NCBI GenBank assembly: GCA_001247695.2
Contig: LGRX02014006.1
Location: forward strand, 1 to 36,153
DNA length: 36,153 nucleotides
Origin: Cymbomonas tetramitiformis
Lineage: Eukaryota; Chlorophyta; Pyramimonadophyceae; Pyramimonadales; Pyramimonadaceae
Reading direction: 5' to 3'
This document shows, in pieces, positions 1 through 9,545 of this stretch (its first letter is position 1; each line of letters starts with the position of its first letter). A model generated the notes under the pieces. It was not told the origin of the DNA and did no database searches. It worked only from the letters and a program-made list of their open reading frames with translations. The position numbers and the translations under genes are program-made.

Positions 1-1420
1 TGGTAGGACGCCCAAACCAGGTCATGTTGTTCCTTGGTTCTTCGCAACTGTCGGTGTTGAGTAGTCAGTGCCCGCTGCAGCATCATATCTCCGGGCGGGT
101 ACGCCAGCTGAGGTTTCCCTGGCTCTGTTTTGTTGTTTACTCAAGACGTCCCTTGTATCTTTGCACCTGGGTCTGCGGAGGCAGTAGGCGGCGATGGGAG
201 GATAGCTCCTCAACCACGCGCCCTTCCAAAGTTGTAGTTTTAGTCTTCTTTGTTGTCATATTACATACGTTGTCGTATGTGGATGAGGGTTTGGAGGCCG
301 GTGGCTCGGGAACGCGTGTTAAGACTTGTGTTCGACGCGCACCCAGAGCCGCGGCGAACCTTTATTCGTGGGAATGTCTGTCGGCCAGTGGATCGGGAAC
401 GCGTGTTAAGACCTTGTCTCGACGCGCCCCCGGAGCCGTGGTAGGACGCCCAAACCAGGTCATGTCGTTCCTTGGTTCTTCGCAACTGTCGGTGTTGAGA
501 AGTCAGTGCCCAATGTAGCATCTCCGGGCGGGTGCGCCAGCTGAGTTTTCCCTGGCTCTGTTTTGTTGTTTATTCAAGACGTCCCTTGTATCTGTGCACC
601 TGGGTCTGCGGAGGCAGTAGGCTGCGTTGGGAGGATAGCTCCTCAACCACGCGCCCGTTCCAAAGTTGTAGTTTTTAGTCTTCTTTGTTGTCATATTACA
701 TACGTTGTCGTATGTGGATGAGGGTTTGGAGGCCGGTGGCTCGGGAACGCGTGTTAAGACTTGTGATCGACGCGCACCGAGAGCCGCGGCGAACCTTTAT
801 TCGTGGGAATGTCTGTCGGCCAGTGGATCGGGAACGCGTGTTAAGACCTTGTCTCGACGCGCCCCCAGAGCCGTGGTAGGACGCCCAAACCAGGTCATGT
901 TGTTCCTTGGTTCTTCGCAACTGTCGGTGTTGAGTAGTCAGTGCCCGCTGCAGCATCATATCTCCGGGCGGGTACGCCAGCTGAGGTTTCCCTGGCTCTG
1001 TTTTGTTGTTTACTCAAGACGTCCCTTGTATCTTTGCACCTGGGTCTGCGGAGGCAGTAGGCGGCGTTGGGAGGATAGCTCCTCAACCACGCGCCCTTCC
1101 AAAGTTGTAGTTTCAGTCTTCTTTGTTGTCATATTACATACGTTGTCGTATGTGGATGAGGGTTTGGAGGCCGGTGGCTCGGGAACGCGTGTTAAGACTT
1201 GTGCTCGACGCGCACCCAGAGCCGCGGCGAACCTTTATTCGTGGGAATGTCTGTCGGCCAGTGGATCGGGAACGCGTGTTAAGACCTTGTCTCGACGCGC
1301 CCCCAGAGCCGTGGTAGGACGCCCAAACCAGGTCATGTTGTTCCTTGGTTCTTCGCAACTGTCGGTGTCGCAACTGTCGGTGTCGCAACTGTCGGTTTCT
1401 TCAACATGTGTTTGAACATG
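1..1420. repeat. Tandem array of ~437-bp units, left flank of the kinase gene
   Basis: The landmark CCAGGTCATGT(T/C)GTTCCTTGG recurs with its ATG at 24, 462, 897 and 1335, giving a period of 435-438 bp. Each unit contains two copies of GAACGCGTGTTAAGAC about 78 bp apart and one GGAGGATAGCTCCTCAACCA segment with a GAGGA/TCCTC stem. Units differ by only a few substitutions. The array ends in three copies of a 15-nt unit, CGCAACTGTCGGTGT, at about 1353-1397. Overlapping open frames occur on both strands and repeat with the unit, so I treat them as by-products. The left end is cut by the window edge. Confidence 0.92.
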
Positions 1421-1614
1421 ATGTAAAAAGTACATTCTGTAAATAGTATCGAGTCTCCCCTTGCCTGGTTTGTATTCCCTTACAGCATGTTATTTCTTCT
1501 TTGGAAATGCTCACGTGGGTCTTTCCGGTGTCCTTCTTGAAAGTGTGTAACAAGCCTGAAGGGGGAGTATGTTATCTCCGGACAGAAGCCTGGACGGAGA
1601 GGATGTTACCTCAT

Positions 1615-1745
1615 GTAAGTGTCGGGAAGGCGTGTTAACACCTTGTCTCGACGCACCCCCAGAGCCGTGGTTGGACGCCCCAACCAGGTCATGTCGCTCC
1701 TTGGTTCGGTCGGTCCTTCGCAACCGTTCCTGTTGACTAGTCAGT
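1615..1745. repeat. Diverged partial copy of the 437-bp unit
   Basis: This stretch repeats the end of the 437-bp unit (GCGTGTTAACACCTTGTCTC, then the CCAGGTCATGTCGCTCCTTG landmark and the GACTAGTCAGTGC end) with more divergence than the tandem copies. It runs directly into the leader of the kinase gene. Between 1420 and 1615 I see only AT-richer spacer, with no gene. Confidence 0.75.
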
Positions 1746-1944
1746 GCTGGCTGTGGCATTTCCTGCGGAAGCGCTGTCCATTGTTTTTGAAAATCCGGCG
1801 GAACCTACGGGTATTTTCCGGTTGCCGCCCTGGTCCTGGTGGTCCGTGCTGGAAATCACTGGAAAGGGGTGGGGATATGTCCTATTCCTAGTCCGCCGAG
1901 GGCGCAAAGAAAAAACCAGGCGCTCCACCGCGAGTCGCCGGAGA

Positions 1945-3111
1945 ATGAAAAAAATCAAGGGAGCTTCGGCGCGGAGCGCTGCCTTAAACGCCATTGCCTC
2001 GATGGCCGAAGCTCAGGGGAAAGTGGCGCCGCCGCGCACCCTGTTCGTCGGACCTTGTGTGGACCATTGGGCTGATCTCACGGCATCGGATAAGCGGCAG
2101 TCGTTATGCTCCCGGTTCGACGATCCGGCAGTCCTGCGCGCGCTGGCGATGGCATGCGGAATTGGGGAGGTTCGGCATGCAGCCATCCGATTCAAAACGG
2201 CTTTGGGGGAGGCAACCGATGCTCGAGGCGGGTACGGGAAGCTGAAGATCGGGTGCTCCCTGAACCAGACTGTCCCCTTGACTTACAAGGAGTTCAGCCG
2301 GAGCAGTTTCACGCGAGGTCAGAGGTTCATGGAGTGTGCGCGGGAGTTGTACATGGCTACCCTCGCGTGGCGGGAGGCACCTGACTTCGTGGCGCCTCCG
2401 CAGCACTTTGGGATTCGCCTGAAGCCAGGGTCGGAGTCTGCTCCCATCCCGTTCCTCATGTTTGGGGACCACGGGGTCTCCCTGGAGCGGTTCTTAGATT
2501 CTCCAACCTCCCCGCTATCCCTAGCCTTCAAGAAGCAGCTGTGCCTCCGGCTGCTCGGCGGACTACGCGAGCTACACGGAGCAGGCATTGCGCATGGAGA
2601 CCTGCGGGCAGGCAACGTCGTGCTCTGCCCTAACAGGCCAGATAGCATGGTGTTCATTGACTTCGGATTGGCGCGGCGAGAGCACCGAGCCGGCCTGCCG
2701 GTCGACGGCTTCCACAGGGAGCGCTGGGCCTCGGCGGCGCCCCTGAACCAAGCGCCAGGGTCTGTGTATGCCCCCGAGTATTCGCGAACTGGTCCCACTG
2801 CCGCGACGGATATGTGGGCGGTGGGAGCACTGCTTGTGCGGATCTTCATTCGTGATCCGCACGACGGGCTGCGAGGGGTTTCCGACGACGACAGCAAGCG
2901 AACCGTGCCAACTGTCATCACGGGCCGGGTGCAGACTGGATTCGTGGCCCAGAGCCTATGGTGGTTGATACTGGACTGCTGCCAGGAAGATCCTGGGAAA
3001 CGGCCGTCAGCAGCCAAGCTTGCTGCGGCCTTGGAGGCCACGCGCATCGAGTCTGAAAGCAAACTAGTTCCTGCAGAGCTACCTCGATGTTGGTCGAAAT
3101 ATCAGTTGTAG
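1945..3111 (+). CDS. Divergent serine/threonine protein kinase-like protein
   Basis: The protein is 388 residues from the first in-frame ATG; the frame is open about 200 bp further upstream, so an upstream exon is possible. Kinase landmarks appear in order. A candidate VAIK-type lysine lies in TYKEF (K115), a candidate helix-C glutamate in ARELY (E134), and the catalytic loop HGDLRAGN at 217-224 replaces HRDxKxxN and keeps Asp219 and Asn224. DFGLA is at 239-243, APE at 276-278, the helix-F DMWAVGALL follows, and the subdomain XI arginine is in GKRPS (R353). No clear glycine-rich loop is visible, so the N-lobe is divergent. The key Asp, Asn and DFG residues suggest a fold that could be active, but substrate and role are unknown. 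It sits between two blocks of the same repeat family and may have been spread with them. The kinase fold is near certain; the family is not. Confidence 0.85.
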   Translation: MKKIKGASARSAALNAIASMAEAQGKVAPPRTLFVGPCVDHWADLTASDKRQSLCSRFDDPAVLRALAMACGIGEVRHAAIRFKTALGEATDARGGYGKLKIGCSLNQTVPLTYKEFSRSSFTRGQRFMECARELYMATLAWREAPDFVAPPQHFGIRLKPGSESAPIPFLMFGDHGVSLERFLDSPTSPLSLAFKKQLCLRLLGGLRELHGAGIAHGDLRAGNVVLCPNRPDSMVFIDFGLARREHRAGLPVDGFHRERWASAAPLNQAPGSVYAPEYSRTGPTAATDMWAVGALLVRIFIRDPHDGLRGVSDDDSKRTVPTVITGRVQTGFVAQSLWWLILDCCQEDPGKRPSAAKLAAALEATRIESESKLVPAELPRCWSKYQL

Positions 3112-3212
3112 GAGTGCATGTTCCAAACCGCAACAGTTAGCCCGAGCTGCGAGGAAACCTGCAATGCGTTGCCGGGGTAGAGTAAGACGTAACACGTACT
3201 ACTCTATTTTGT

Positions 3213-3218
3213 AATAAA
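3213..3218 (+). promoter_or_regulatory. AATAAA polyadenylation signal of the kinase gene
   Basis: A canonical AATAAA hexamer lies about 100 bp after the kinase stop codon in an AT-richer stretch, as expected for a 3' UTR. Confidence 0.5.
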
Positions 3219-3414
3219 ACGTGTATCTTCCTTGCTGGGCACTGTACAAATTGTGTGCGCCAGCCACCGTGACTGCTGTACAACTCTGGTTTGTTTGTGC
3301 GTTGTGCCTAGGCTAGCTCTTTCGGCTTGCTCATCGCTGTGAATGACTCGCGGTGTGATATCTCATCTTGTTACACGCACCGTTTGCTGAAGGGTGGTGT
3401 GCGGCGCTTGCTTG

Positions 3415-3822
3415 CATGGGTGCGGTGGGAGGATAGCTCCTCAACCACGCGCCGGTAGCAGGTTGCCTGGCTCTGGTTTTGTTGTTTCTTGAAGACGTCC
3501 CTTGTTTCCTTGCACTTGCGTCTGCGGAGGCAGTAGGCTGCGATGGGAGGATAGCTCCTCAACCACGCGCCCTGTTCCCGCAGGCAAATCGGAACTGTAG
3601 TTGTGTTGTGCGGCGCTTGCTTGCTTGCTTGCGGTGGGAGAATAGCTCCTGAACCACGCGCCGGTAGCAGGTTGTCTGACTCTGTTTTGTTGTTTACTCA
3701 AGACGTCCCTTGTATCTTTGCACTTGGGTCTGCGGAGGCAGTAGGCTGCGTTGGGAGGATAGCTCCTCAACCACGCGCCTTGATCCCGCAGGCAAGTCGG
3801 ATCTGTAGTTTTGGTGTGCGGC

Positions 3823-3856
<34 letters not shown>

Positions 3857-3880
3857 GGTGGGAGGATAGCTGCTTTAGAG
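3415..3880. repeat. Right-flank block of the kinase-associated repeat family, with GCTT microsatellite
   Basis: GGAGGATAGCTCCTCAACCA, the segment found once per 437-bp unit on the left, recurs at about 3429, 3546, 3641 (diverged) and 3754, with a broken copy at 3859. Copies alternate with segments that include GACGTCCCTTGT and GTCTGCGGAGGCAGTAGG, also present in the left array. A (GCTT)n microsatellite lies at about 3613-3630 and, longer, at 3818-3856. The same family therefore bounds the kinase gene on both sides. Confidence 0.88.
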
Positions 3881-4043
3881 AAGGGGTGCTGGGTGGAACA
3901 CGCAGCGGGAGAGTGGTGTTCCAATATGGTGCACCACCTACCCTTCGGCGGATAAGGAGTCTTTGCACACGGAATCCTTTCAGGCTCGCCACGATGTGCT
4001 CCTGGATCAGCACATCTTCGTGGGCAGAGGAACTGCTGAGACC

Positions 4044-5218
4044 ATGGGTGCCCTTGACGTAGCCATCGCCGAGGTGAAGCAGGCAGTGAGCGCCGCCATC
4101 TGGAAGGCGCTGGATGGGGAGTATCGGGGGATTCTGGTTTGGATTGCTACCTGCCATGATGCCATGAACTCCTATGCGAACGCGGTGGAATCGTTGCGCA
4201 CGATGGAGCAGGCGATCCCGAAAGCGTCAACCAGGACGGTTGTACGTACCGGCCAGTTGAATAAGCAGAGGGAATTGACGAGTAAAGCTTGGGAGCACGT
4301 GATAAAAACTGTCAGCAAGGGGTGGAAGCTGGCGCAGTTGGCTTTCGAGGACCCTGGGAAGCTTCCAGAGTTTGAGAACAAGGAGTTTGAACACCTGCGG
4401 AGCTTCTTGGTGGTACGCCTACGGCTATGGGAGGAGATGGCGACCAGGGGCGTTCAGGAAGTATCTGCGGCATCCAATTTCCATATGCAGCAGTGGGGTG
4501 CGCAGGCGGCGACGCTTGAGGAGTACGAGCCCTGGCGCAGGGAACGAGCACGATCGGTGTGCTGCCTACAGAGAGCCTGGAAAAAATCGCCATGGAGGCT
4601 TTTCGCACGAAAAACAGCCTGCGAGCGACATTACGCAGATACAGAGGACACCAGGACTGGGGCGGGCGATCAACACCGGCGGAGAGCGCTGACGTGAGAA
4701 GTATTGCGCTGTGGATATGGAAGGCGGGAGGGCGGGTGGATAAGAGAGGACGGGTAAGAAGGAAGCCTGACCCTGCTACGGCAGGCTGCTGCATTGACGA
4801 GGAAGCAGTTGAAAGCGATGAGGACGGCGAGGGTGAAGCAGCTACGGCAGGCTGGTGCATTGACGAGGAAGCAGTTGAAAACGATGAGGACGGCGAGAGT
4901 GAACCAGCATCCCCACCCCCCTTATCGGCAGCACCTCACGACGACCAGGGCGTCCACGACGACAGCGATGACGAACTACCTAAGGACCTACGGTTCGATT
5001 TAGGCAAGTTGGCGTTAGTTCAGGACGAGAGCGACGATGAACTGGACGAAGACCGTAAGCTGTTGCTCGAGGCGTTCGAGAATCGTGCGGAGGAAGCAAA
5101 CCTCATGAAAACTTACTTGAATGAGGTAACGGAATCCCTTCAAACCTATTTCGGGCCTGCACTCATGTATGCAGTTGCGTGGTGTGCATATAACGCTTGC
5201 GACCGTCCCTACTGGTGA
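4044..5218 (+). pseudogene. Acidic accessory ORF of the transposon, broken by a frame change near 4520-4570
   Basis: The first part reads from an ATG at 4044 and is mostly helical, Ala/Glu/Lys-rich sequence. At about 4520-4570 the coding signal moves to another frame, which then runs to a TGA at 5216-5218. The second frame opens only after a TGA at 4517-4519, so the two parts need a one-base indel or an unrecognised short intron. The second part is acidic, with SDED-type runs, and contains a tandem duplication of 63 nt at about 4776-4900 (CIDEEAVESDEDGEGE, then CIDEEAVENDEDGESE). I do not recognise a domain. Position and acidity suggest an accessory or regulatory protein of the adjacent element. 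The frame break could also be a sequencing error. Confidence 0.45.
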
Positions 5219-5273
5219 TGTCACGGTAACAAGTGGAGATGACGCATGGTTGTCACGGCGTGGAGGGTTGTGA

Positions 5274-6146
5274 ATGAATCAGACGCTGGAAACGTACACC
5301 TGGACAGCGGAGGATGCGCTGAATGACGACGACATCTGGAAGGACGCGGAGGACTCCGACCTGTTGCAAGACATGCTCGAGGTTGAAGATGACGGCATGG
5401 AGTGGCTGCCAGACGTTGACCCATGCGCGGACCCTGAGCTAACCGAGCCACTCATGATTGGAGACACCGGGGATGATGCCATAAAGCTTGGGGAGGCGGT
5501 GTGCTATTTTATGGAATTGCGCATATCACGGGCATGGTCCCAGATATCATTTGACCGGTTCCTCCATGTGATCGTCATGCTGTTGGGCGGACCAAACCGT
5601 TGTCGACTGCCCACAAGCCTCCACCGAATGCGAACCTATCTTCGTGTGCAAAGCCATATGGCGCATGCTGTGCACGTGTGCCCGAAATGGTGTCGGACTT
5701 TCCCTAGGGAATTGGACTGTCTGCAGTGGAACGAGGAGGAGGAGTGCGGAGCGGTCTTGCAGACAGACTCCGCCGGGGCGGTTGTTCGTCGTTGCCATGA
5801 GCGACGGTTTGAGGTGACCCAAACAGCATCTGGGAAGAAGCTGCGTCCCCGGGAGTGGTTCTACTACTTTGATATAAAAGACACAATTCGAAGGTGGATG
5901 AGGGATGTCGAGTTCTGCAAGGCCAGAGCACGACGTGACGCACGACTCCAGAATGATTTCTGGACATCCCCGTTGGCAAAGTCTATCGACAATCACGTGG
6001 ACATTGGTGGTGCATTGTTGGAGGAACCTATTCTGGTGGACACACCTGAAGGAGGCGACCCGAACGTGGCGTATGCGGAGCATCGTGTCATGGTGATTTC
6101 TCCAGGGGCAGACGATTGTCAAGTTTGGAACTCAGATATCGGGTAA
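5274..6146 (+). CDS. Transposase N-terminal segment (CACTA/Plavaka-like)
   Basis: The 290-residue reading frame starts at ATG 5274 with an acidic stretch. It continues into a domain with VCPKWCRTFPRELDC, then REWFYYFDIKDTIRRWMRD and a segment ending near DFWTSPLAKSIDNHVD. In CACTA and Plavaka transposases a Cys-containing CPKC-type segment followed by an aromatic F-Y-F-P-L-l-R-L block leads into the catalytic domain, and this matches in layout. The frame closes just after GATATCGGGTAA, which also offers a GTAACT donor, so an intron may begin near 6144. The metal-binding segment expected after this point is not visible between 6147 and 6570, so that stretch is either intron plus decayed exon or deleted. 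Confidence 0.6.
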   Translation: MNQTLETYTWTAEDALNDDDIWKDAEDSDLLQDMLEVEDDGMEWLPDVDPCADPELTEPLMIGDTGDDAIKLGEAVCYFMELRISRAWSQISFDRFLHVIVMLLGGPNRCRLPTSLHRMRTYLRVQSHMAHAVHVCPKWCRTFPRELDCLQWNEEEECGAVLQTDSAGAVVRRCHERRFEVTQTASGKKLRPREWFYYFDIKDTIRRWMRDVEFCKARARRDARLQNDFWTSPLAKSIDNHVDIGGALLEEPILVDTPEGGDPNVAYAEHRVMVISPGADDCQVWNSDIG

Positions 6147-6570
6147 CTTCTCCACCCCACCTCCCCTCCACGTCATCTTCTGCAGGCAGCGTTGCTTGCT
6201 TGGGTGATAACCGCGTTGCAGCACTGATCATCATGCGCTAGGTCGAATTGGGAACGTGCCAAGATGTCTACTGGGGGAGAAAGGGCCGCCCCACGATAGT
6301 AAGCGTATGGCGGGTGGCGGTGCGCGCAGGAGCTATTCTATGGGGGTGGCTGTGATAAAGAGCGAAGACCTTCACATATCGGTACATTGATGTTACGAAT
6401 GTTTCCCAGTCGCATGTGTTCTGTGAGGCGCAGGTTCGTAGGAGTGCGTGAAGCGAGGCGCGTGGTGAAAGGTGCAAAGGGAGGCGATGTCCAGGGCATG
6501 ATGTCCGCTGATGCCTTTGTTAAAAGGCATGAGTGTGTGACAGGGGTTGTGTGGGGCTGTGCACTAACAG

Positions 6571-7345
6571 GTGCGGCAGCGTGATAAGTATCATGAGAAT
6601 CTGTGGATGACCAAAGGGCCCAGGCAGAAGGAGAAAAATCCGCTGGTGTTATGGTCACTATTCGAGGATGAGTTGTTGCACTTGATGCACGGGAAGCGGG
6701 ATGCGTCCAATCCTTTCGTAGTGTACGATGCCTTCCTCAAGAGGTCGTACACATTGAAGGTGGTGCTCGGATTGGTGTACGCAGACACGATGATGAGGTG
6801 CACGATGGGCAGGTTTATGGGAGTTGGTAGCTATCGTGCCGATCCGTACAGCCTTTTTGAGGGAACCCCGGGCCCTGGTGGGAAAGGAATGTATTTCCGG
6901 GGATACGCGAAGGCGGTGGAGCTCAACGGGTGGGAAACGGATGACGGGAAAACCGAGGTTTTTGCGGACGACCCAGAACTGATGCTGAGCAAAAAGAAAC
7001 ACCAGGAGCTGGTTAGGAAAACAGAGTCAGGCGAGGCGGAGCCATGCGCAACAGGCAGGCATGGGCGAGGGGCATTGGAGCGCCTCCCGTACTACGATCC
7101 AATGCGGGCAATTGCGCACCCATTTGGGCACTGCGTGTTCTATGGTATTGCGAAGGCTTTTCTGAAGCTACTTCTGGGGAGGATGACAAGCAACACCCAT
7201 CCGCATTTATGTTTGCCAGCAAAATTGCTTGAGCTCCTCCAATCGAGGGCCGCGCGCATTCAACCACCGCATGACGTTGGTCGGCCATACCACGACGTGG
7301 TGAAGTACTTCGGTGCGTTCGACACCCCCCATCACCACTGCAAGG
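6571..7345 (+). CDS. Transposase middle segment
   Basis: The segment begins at a good acceptor (CACTAACAG before GTGCGGCAG). It carries YTLKVVLGLVYADTMMR, MGVGSYRADPYSLFEGTPG, GKGMYFRGYAK and RHGRGALERLPYYDPMRA followed by IAHPFGHCVFYGIAK. The last block corresponds to the conserved GxxGxSPLxxLPYFDPxR...DPMHxxxxGVxK region of CACTA/Plavaka-type transposases, with HPFGH in place of DPMH. A donor GTAACC at 7346 leaves phase 1, which does not match the phase 0 start of the next segment, so the junction is unresolved or the gene is damaged. Confidence 0.62.
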
Positions 7346-7529
7346 GTAACCAGCCGATGAAGTTGTCATAATATAACAAGTTGTACCTGCTGCATCAGGC
7401 AAGAACAGCATGGGGGTATGGGGGCAGACAACGTCGCCGACCGCCACAATGCTTTCCTGTTGAACGTTCATTTTGGGTTTAGGATCCGTCCACGTTCTGT
7501 GCTAATATATAAGAGCGGGGGGGGTGCAG

Positions 7530-8753
7530 GAATGTACACAATGGAGGATTTTTTTGAATTTTATTCTGTACTACAGCCCGCTGGTGTTCGGAAAGGTTCT
7601 GTTTAACTGGAACATCCAGATGGAGGATGCGTGGCAACATCTTCGACGGGCGGTTCTGCATTATGTGCGAGGCAGTGTGGTAGCCGGGGAGGCCTACAAC
7701 GAAGCAGTTGTCATGCAAGCCCAGAAGGCAGCGAAGGACAATCTGTGGGCGCATGCCAAAATTATGGAGCTCACGGGACCGGACAAAATGTTGACGTTCA
7801 ACATGCGGCTTGCAGTGGTGCACCTGTTCCGGCAGGAGCAATACGTGGGAGATTTAGGCGCCGTCCTGGAGTTGTGGGTGGAGCGTGCAATACAGCGGGC
7901 CAAGGGAATCGTGAAGGCGTCTGGCGTGAAGTACTTGCCTGTACAGGCCATCATGAACGCCCTCTGCGAGAAGAGGGCGCTGCAGGAGTTCATTAGGAAG
8001 TACCCAAACCGACGCGAAATGCATGAGCTGGCTGTCGCTCTGCGTTCCCTGGCTCCACGCGGCGCCAACTCCCTGAGGGACCCAGGTGCCGAGGACAAGA
8101 CGGTTGCCTGCTATTTCATGGGTGCCGGCAAGTGGGTGTCCCGCGGTTCAATGGTATCGCCCTCCCTTCGATCCGGCGGTGTGTTCGCAACGCTACTGAA
8201 ATTCATGTCCATGCACACCGGGGCTCCGACGTCGTGTGCGGTGGATGTGGAGATGACTCAGGCAGCTGCGCTGGGCGGGGATGCCCTGCCTGACGCCCAT
8301 TCCGAATGTGAGACGCCGCTCCCTTTCAGTACTGCCGTGTTTGTGAGAATGTCCCTCGGTGGGGAGGTGTACACATCCGCCATGTACACACGAGCGGTGA
8401 AACGGGTGTCGTACCACGTGTCCATCTTGGACCATGGGTCGGGAGACCTTCCCACGGGGGTGGAGGCGCCTTTTGGGCGCCCATACGCCAAGGTTATGGC
8501 CTATTACCTGGTCACCGACCCCAGCCAAGTACCCATATGTCACCTGGCCAGGATGCTGGCCTACCGAGAGGTGGAAGACGCATATTACAAGAAGCAGGGG
8601 ATCACAGTCGTCGACAAGCATGATTCCGTGGAACTGATTTTGCCTTGCACGTACATCGGGCCGAAGGCGTTGTTTTTTGAACCGACCGATGGTAATGGTA
8701 ACCACTACCATGTGGTGCACCTGCTGCGCGAGGTACGTACTGGCAGCTACTGA
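7530..8753 (+). CDS. Transposase C-terminal segment
   Basis: The open frame begins after the acceptor GGGTGCAG and runs about 407 residues to TGA at 8751-8753. ECTQWRIFLNFILYYSPLVF and DAWQHLRRAVLHYV match the EWrxfllyys...W..LR.av region of the superfamily. TFNMRLAVVHLFRQEQYVGD matches its TxNxHxLxH...GPL region, and the tail has SYHVSILDHGSGDLP and FGRPYAKVMAYYLV. The frame is uninterrupted and its base composition matches the preceding segments. Identity as the C-terminal part of the same transposase is an inference from layout, since key catalytic residues cannot be verified here. Confidence 0.6.
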   Translation, partial: ECTQWRIFLNFILYYSPLVFGKVLFNWNIQMEDAWQHLRRAVLHYVRGSVVAGEAYNEAVVMQAQKAAKDNLWAHAKIMELTGPDKMLTFNMRLAVVHLFRQEQYVGDLGAVLELWVERAIQRAKGIVKASGVKYLPVQAIMNALCEKRALQEFIRKYPNRREMHELAVALRSLAPRGANSLRDPGAEDKTVACYFMGAGKWVSRGSMVSPSLRSGGVFATLLKFMSMHTGAPTSCAVDVEMTQAAALGGDALPDAHSECETPLPFSTAVFVRMSLGGEVYTSAMYTRAVKRVSYHVSILDHGSGDLPTGVEAPFGRPYAKVMAYYLVTDPSQVPICHLARMLAYREVEDAYYKKQGITVVDKHDSVELILPCTYIGPKALFFEPTDGNGNHYHVVHLLREVRTGSY

Positions 8754-8756
8754 AGC

Positions 8757-9480
8757 GCGATATGACGCCATCATTACTTGTGGCAAGGGAAATGCTCTGC
8801 CAATGCCATCACTCGACTGGGAGGCCAACTTATCGTGGCCTTACTTGTATGTATCCATATCATCAGCGACACCATGCGGGCAAACAAGCGGGCTGTCAGA
8901 TGCCCCTATATATCTAGTCCGTGCGTAGTGATGGAAACCGCCAATATATACGTATATATGTAGATACAGTACTATAGTCGTGGACCCACCTGCCTGGCTA
9001 GTAACTCTCATTGAATCTCGGACCAATCACATCGTAGCATTGGTAAATATCTTTATACACTTGGCTGCATCGTCGTGTCCACACGTGGACAGTTGCTTAA
9101 ACTTCGAACCAATCCCATGTGTGCATGTGGAATATTTATAAATCAAACCTTGTACCCCGTGCTTACACGTGTGCGTATCCTTACCTTTAGAACCAATCAC
9201 AAGCCTCCGTTCATATAGAATCCTTACTTTTACTTAATTTCTATAGGTTCGCATCCCTGGCATATATTACCCACGTAACATGTAGGAAGCTTCCTCCTAC
9301 CTCCGTTTGGTTACTTTTCCTTAATTATACCCGGCGTATAACTCTCCGGGCCAATAATCAACTACCATCTTTTATATATTCACTGTGGGCATTTATAAGC
9401 GAAAAGTAACCAAACGATAACCATCTATAACCAAAAGTAAGCGACAGTAACCGAAAGTAAGGGTTCGATTCTTAGTAGTG
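8757..9480. promoter_or_regulatory. AT-rich intergenic stretch with regularly spaced CCAAT motifs and a 16-bp inverted repeat
   Basis: No convincing gene is present. CCAAT occurs at 9023, 9109, 9193 and 9351, and the first three are spaced 84-86 bp apart within a degenerate ~85-bp repeat that also carries TATA-like tracts. A perfect 16-bp inverted repeat, CGTTTGGTTACTTTTC at 9304-9319 and its complement at 9401-9416, surrounds about 80 bp. The stretch ends directly in front of the ParB/methyltransferase gene, so a promoter role is plausible but unproven. Confidence 0.45.
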
Positions 9481-9523
9481 ACTAGTATTATGCAAGGGTT
9501 CGGGACTTTCCTCCTGTTCAGCT

Positions 9524-9545
9524 TGACAATCGTATACGATTGTCA
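9524..9545. repeat. 22-bp palindrome (site 1)
   Basis: This is TGACAATCGTA followed exactly by its reverse complement. It lies at the start of the coding signal of the ParB/methyltransferase gene. The frame is open through it (LDNRIRLSD), and its TTGTCAG end could also serve as a splice acceptor. Confidence 0.95.

Larger units (their letters stand above)
4044..8753 (+). mobile_element. Degraded DNA transposon related to CACTA/Plavaka/KDZ elements (coding core)
   Basis: Four consecutive plus-strand coding segments fit one DNA transposon: an acidic accessory ORF (4044-5218), then transposase pieces at 5274-6146, 6571-7345 and 7530-8753. The order is a Cys-rich N-terminal region, a middle domain ending in LERLPYYDPMRAIAHPFGH, and a C-terminal domain with TFNMRLAVVHL and later VSYHVSIL. 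That order matches the transposases of this superfamily as I know them. I could not define terminal inverted repeats, and the accessory ORF has a frame break, so the copy looks degraded. Confidence 0.6.

Noticed and set aside
24..1415. Long open frames through the 437-bp repeats, including one of 236 codons
   Set aside because: They recur with each unit in several frames on both strands, have Arg/Ser-rich composition and no domain.
9425..9475. A tRNA suggested by GGTTCGATTC near 9462
   Set aside because: No matching A-box, acceptor stem or anticodon arm can be placed at the right distance.
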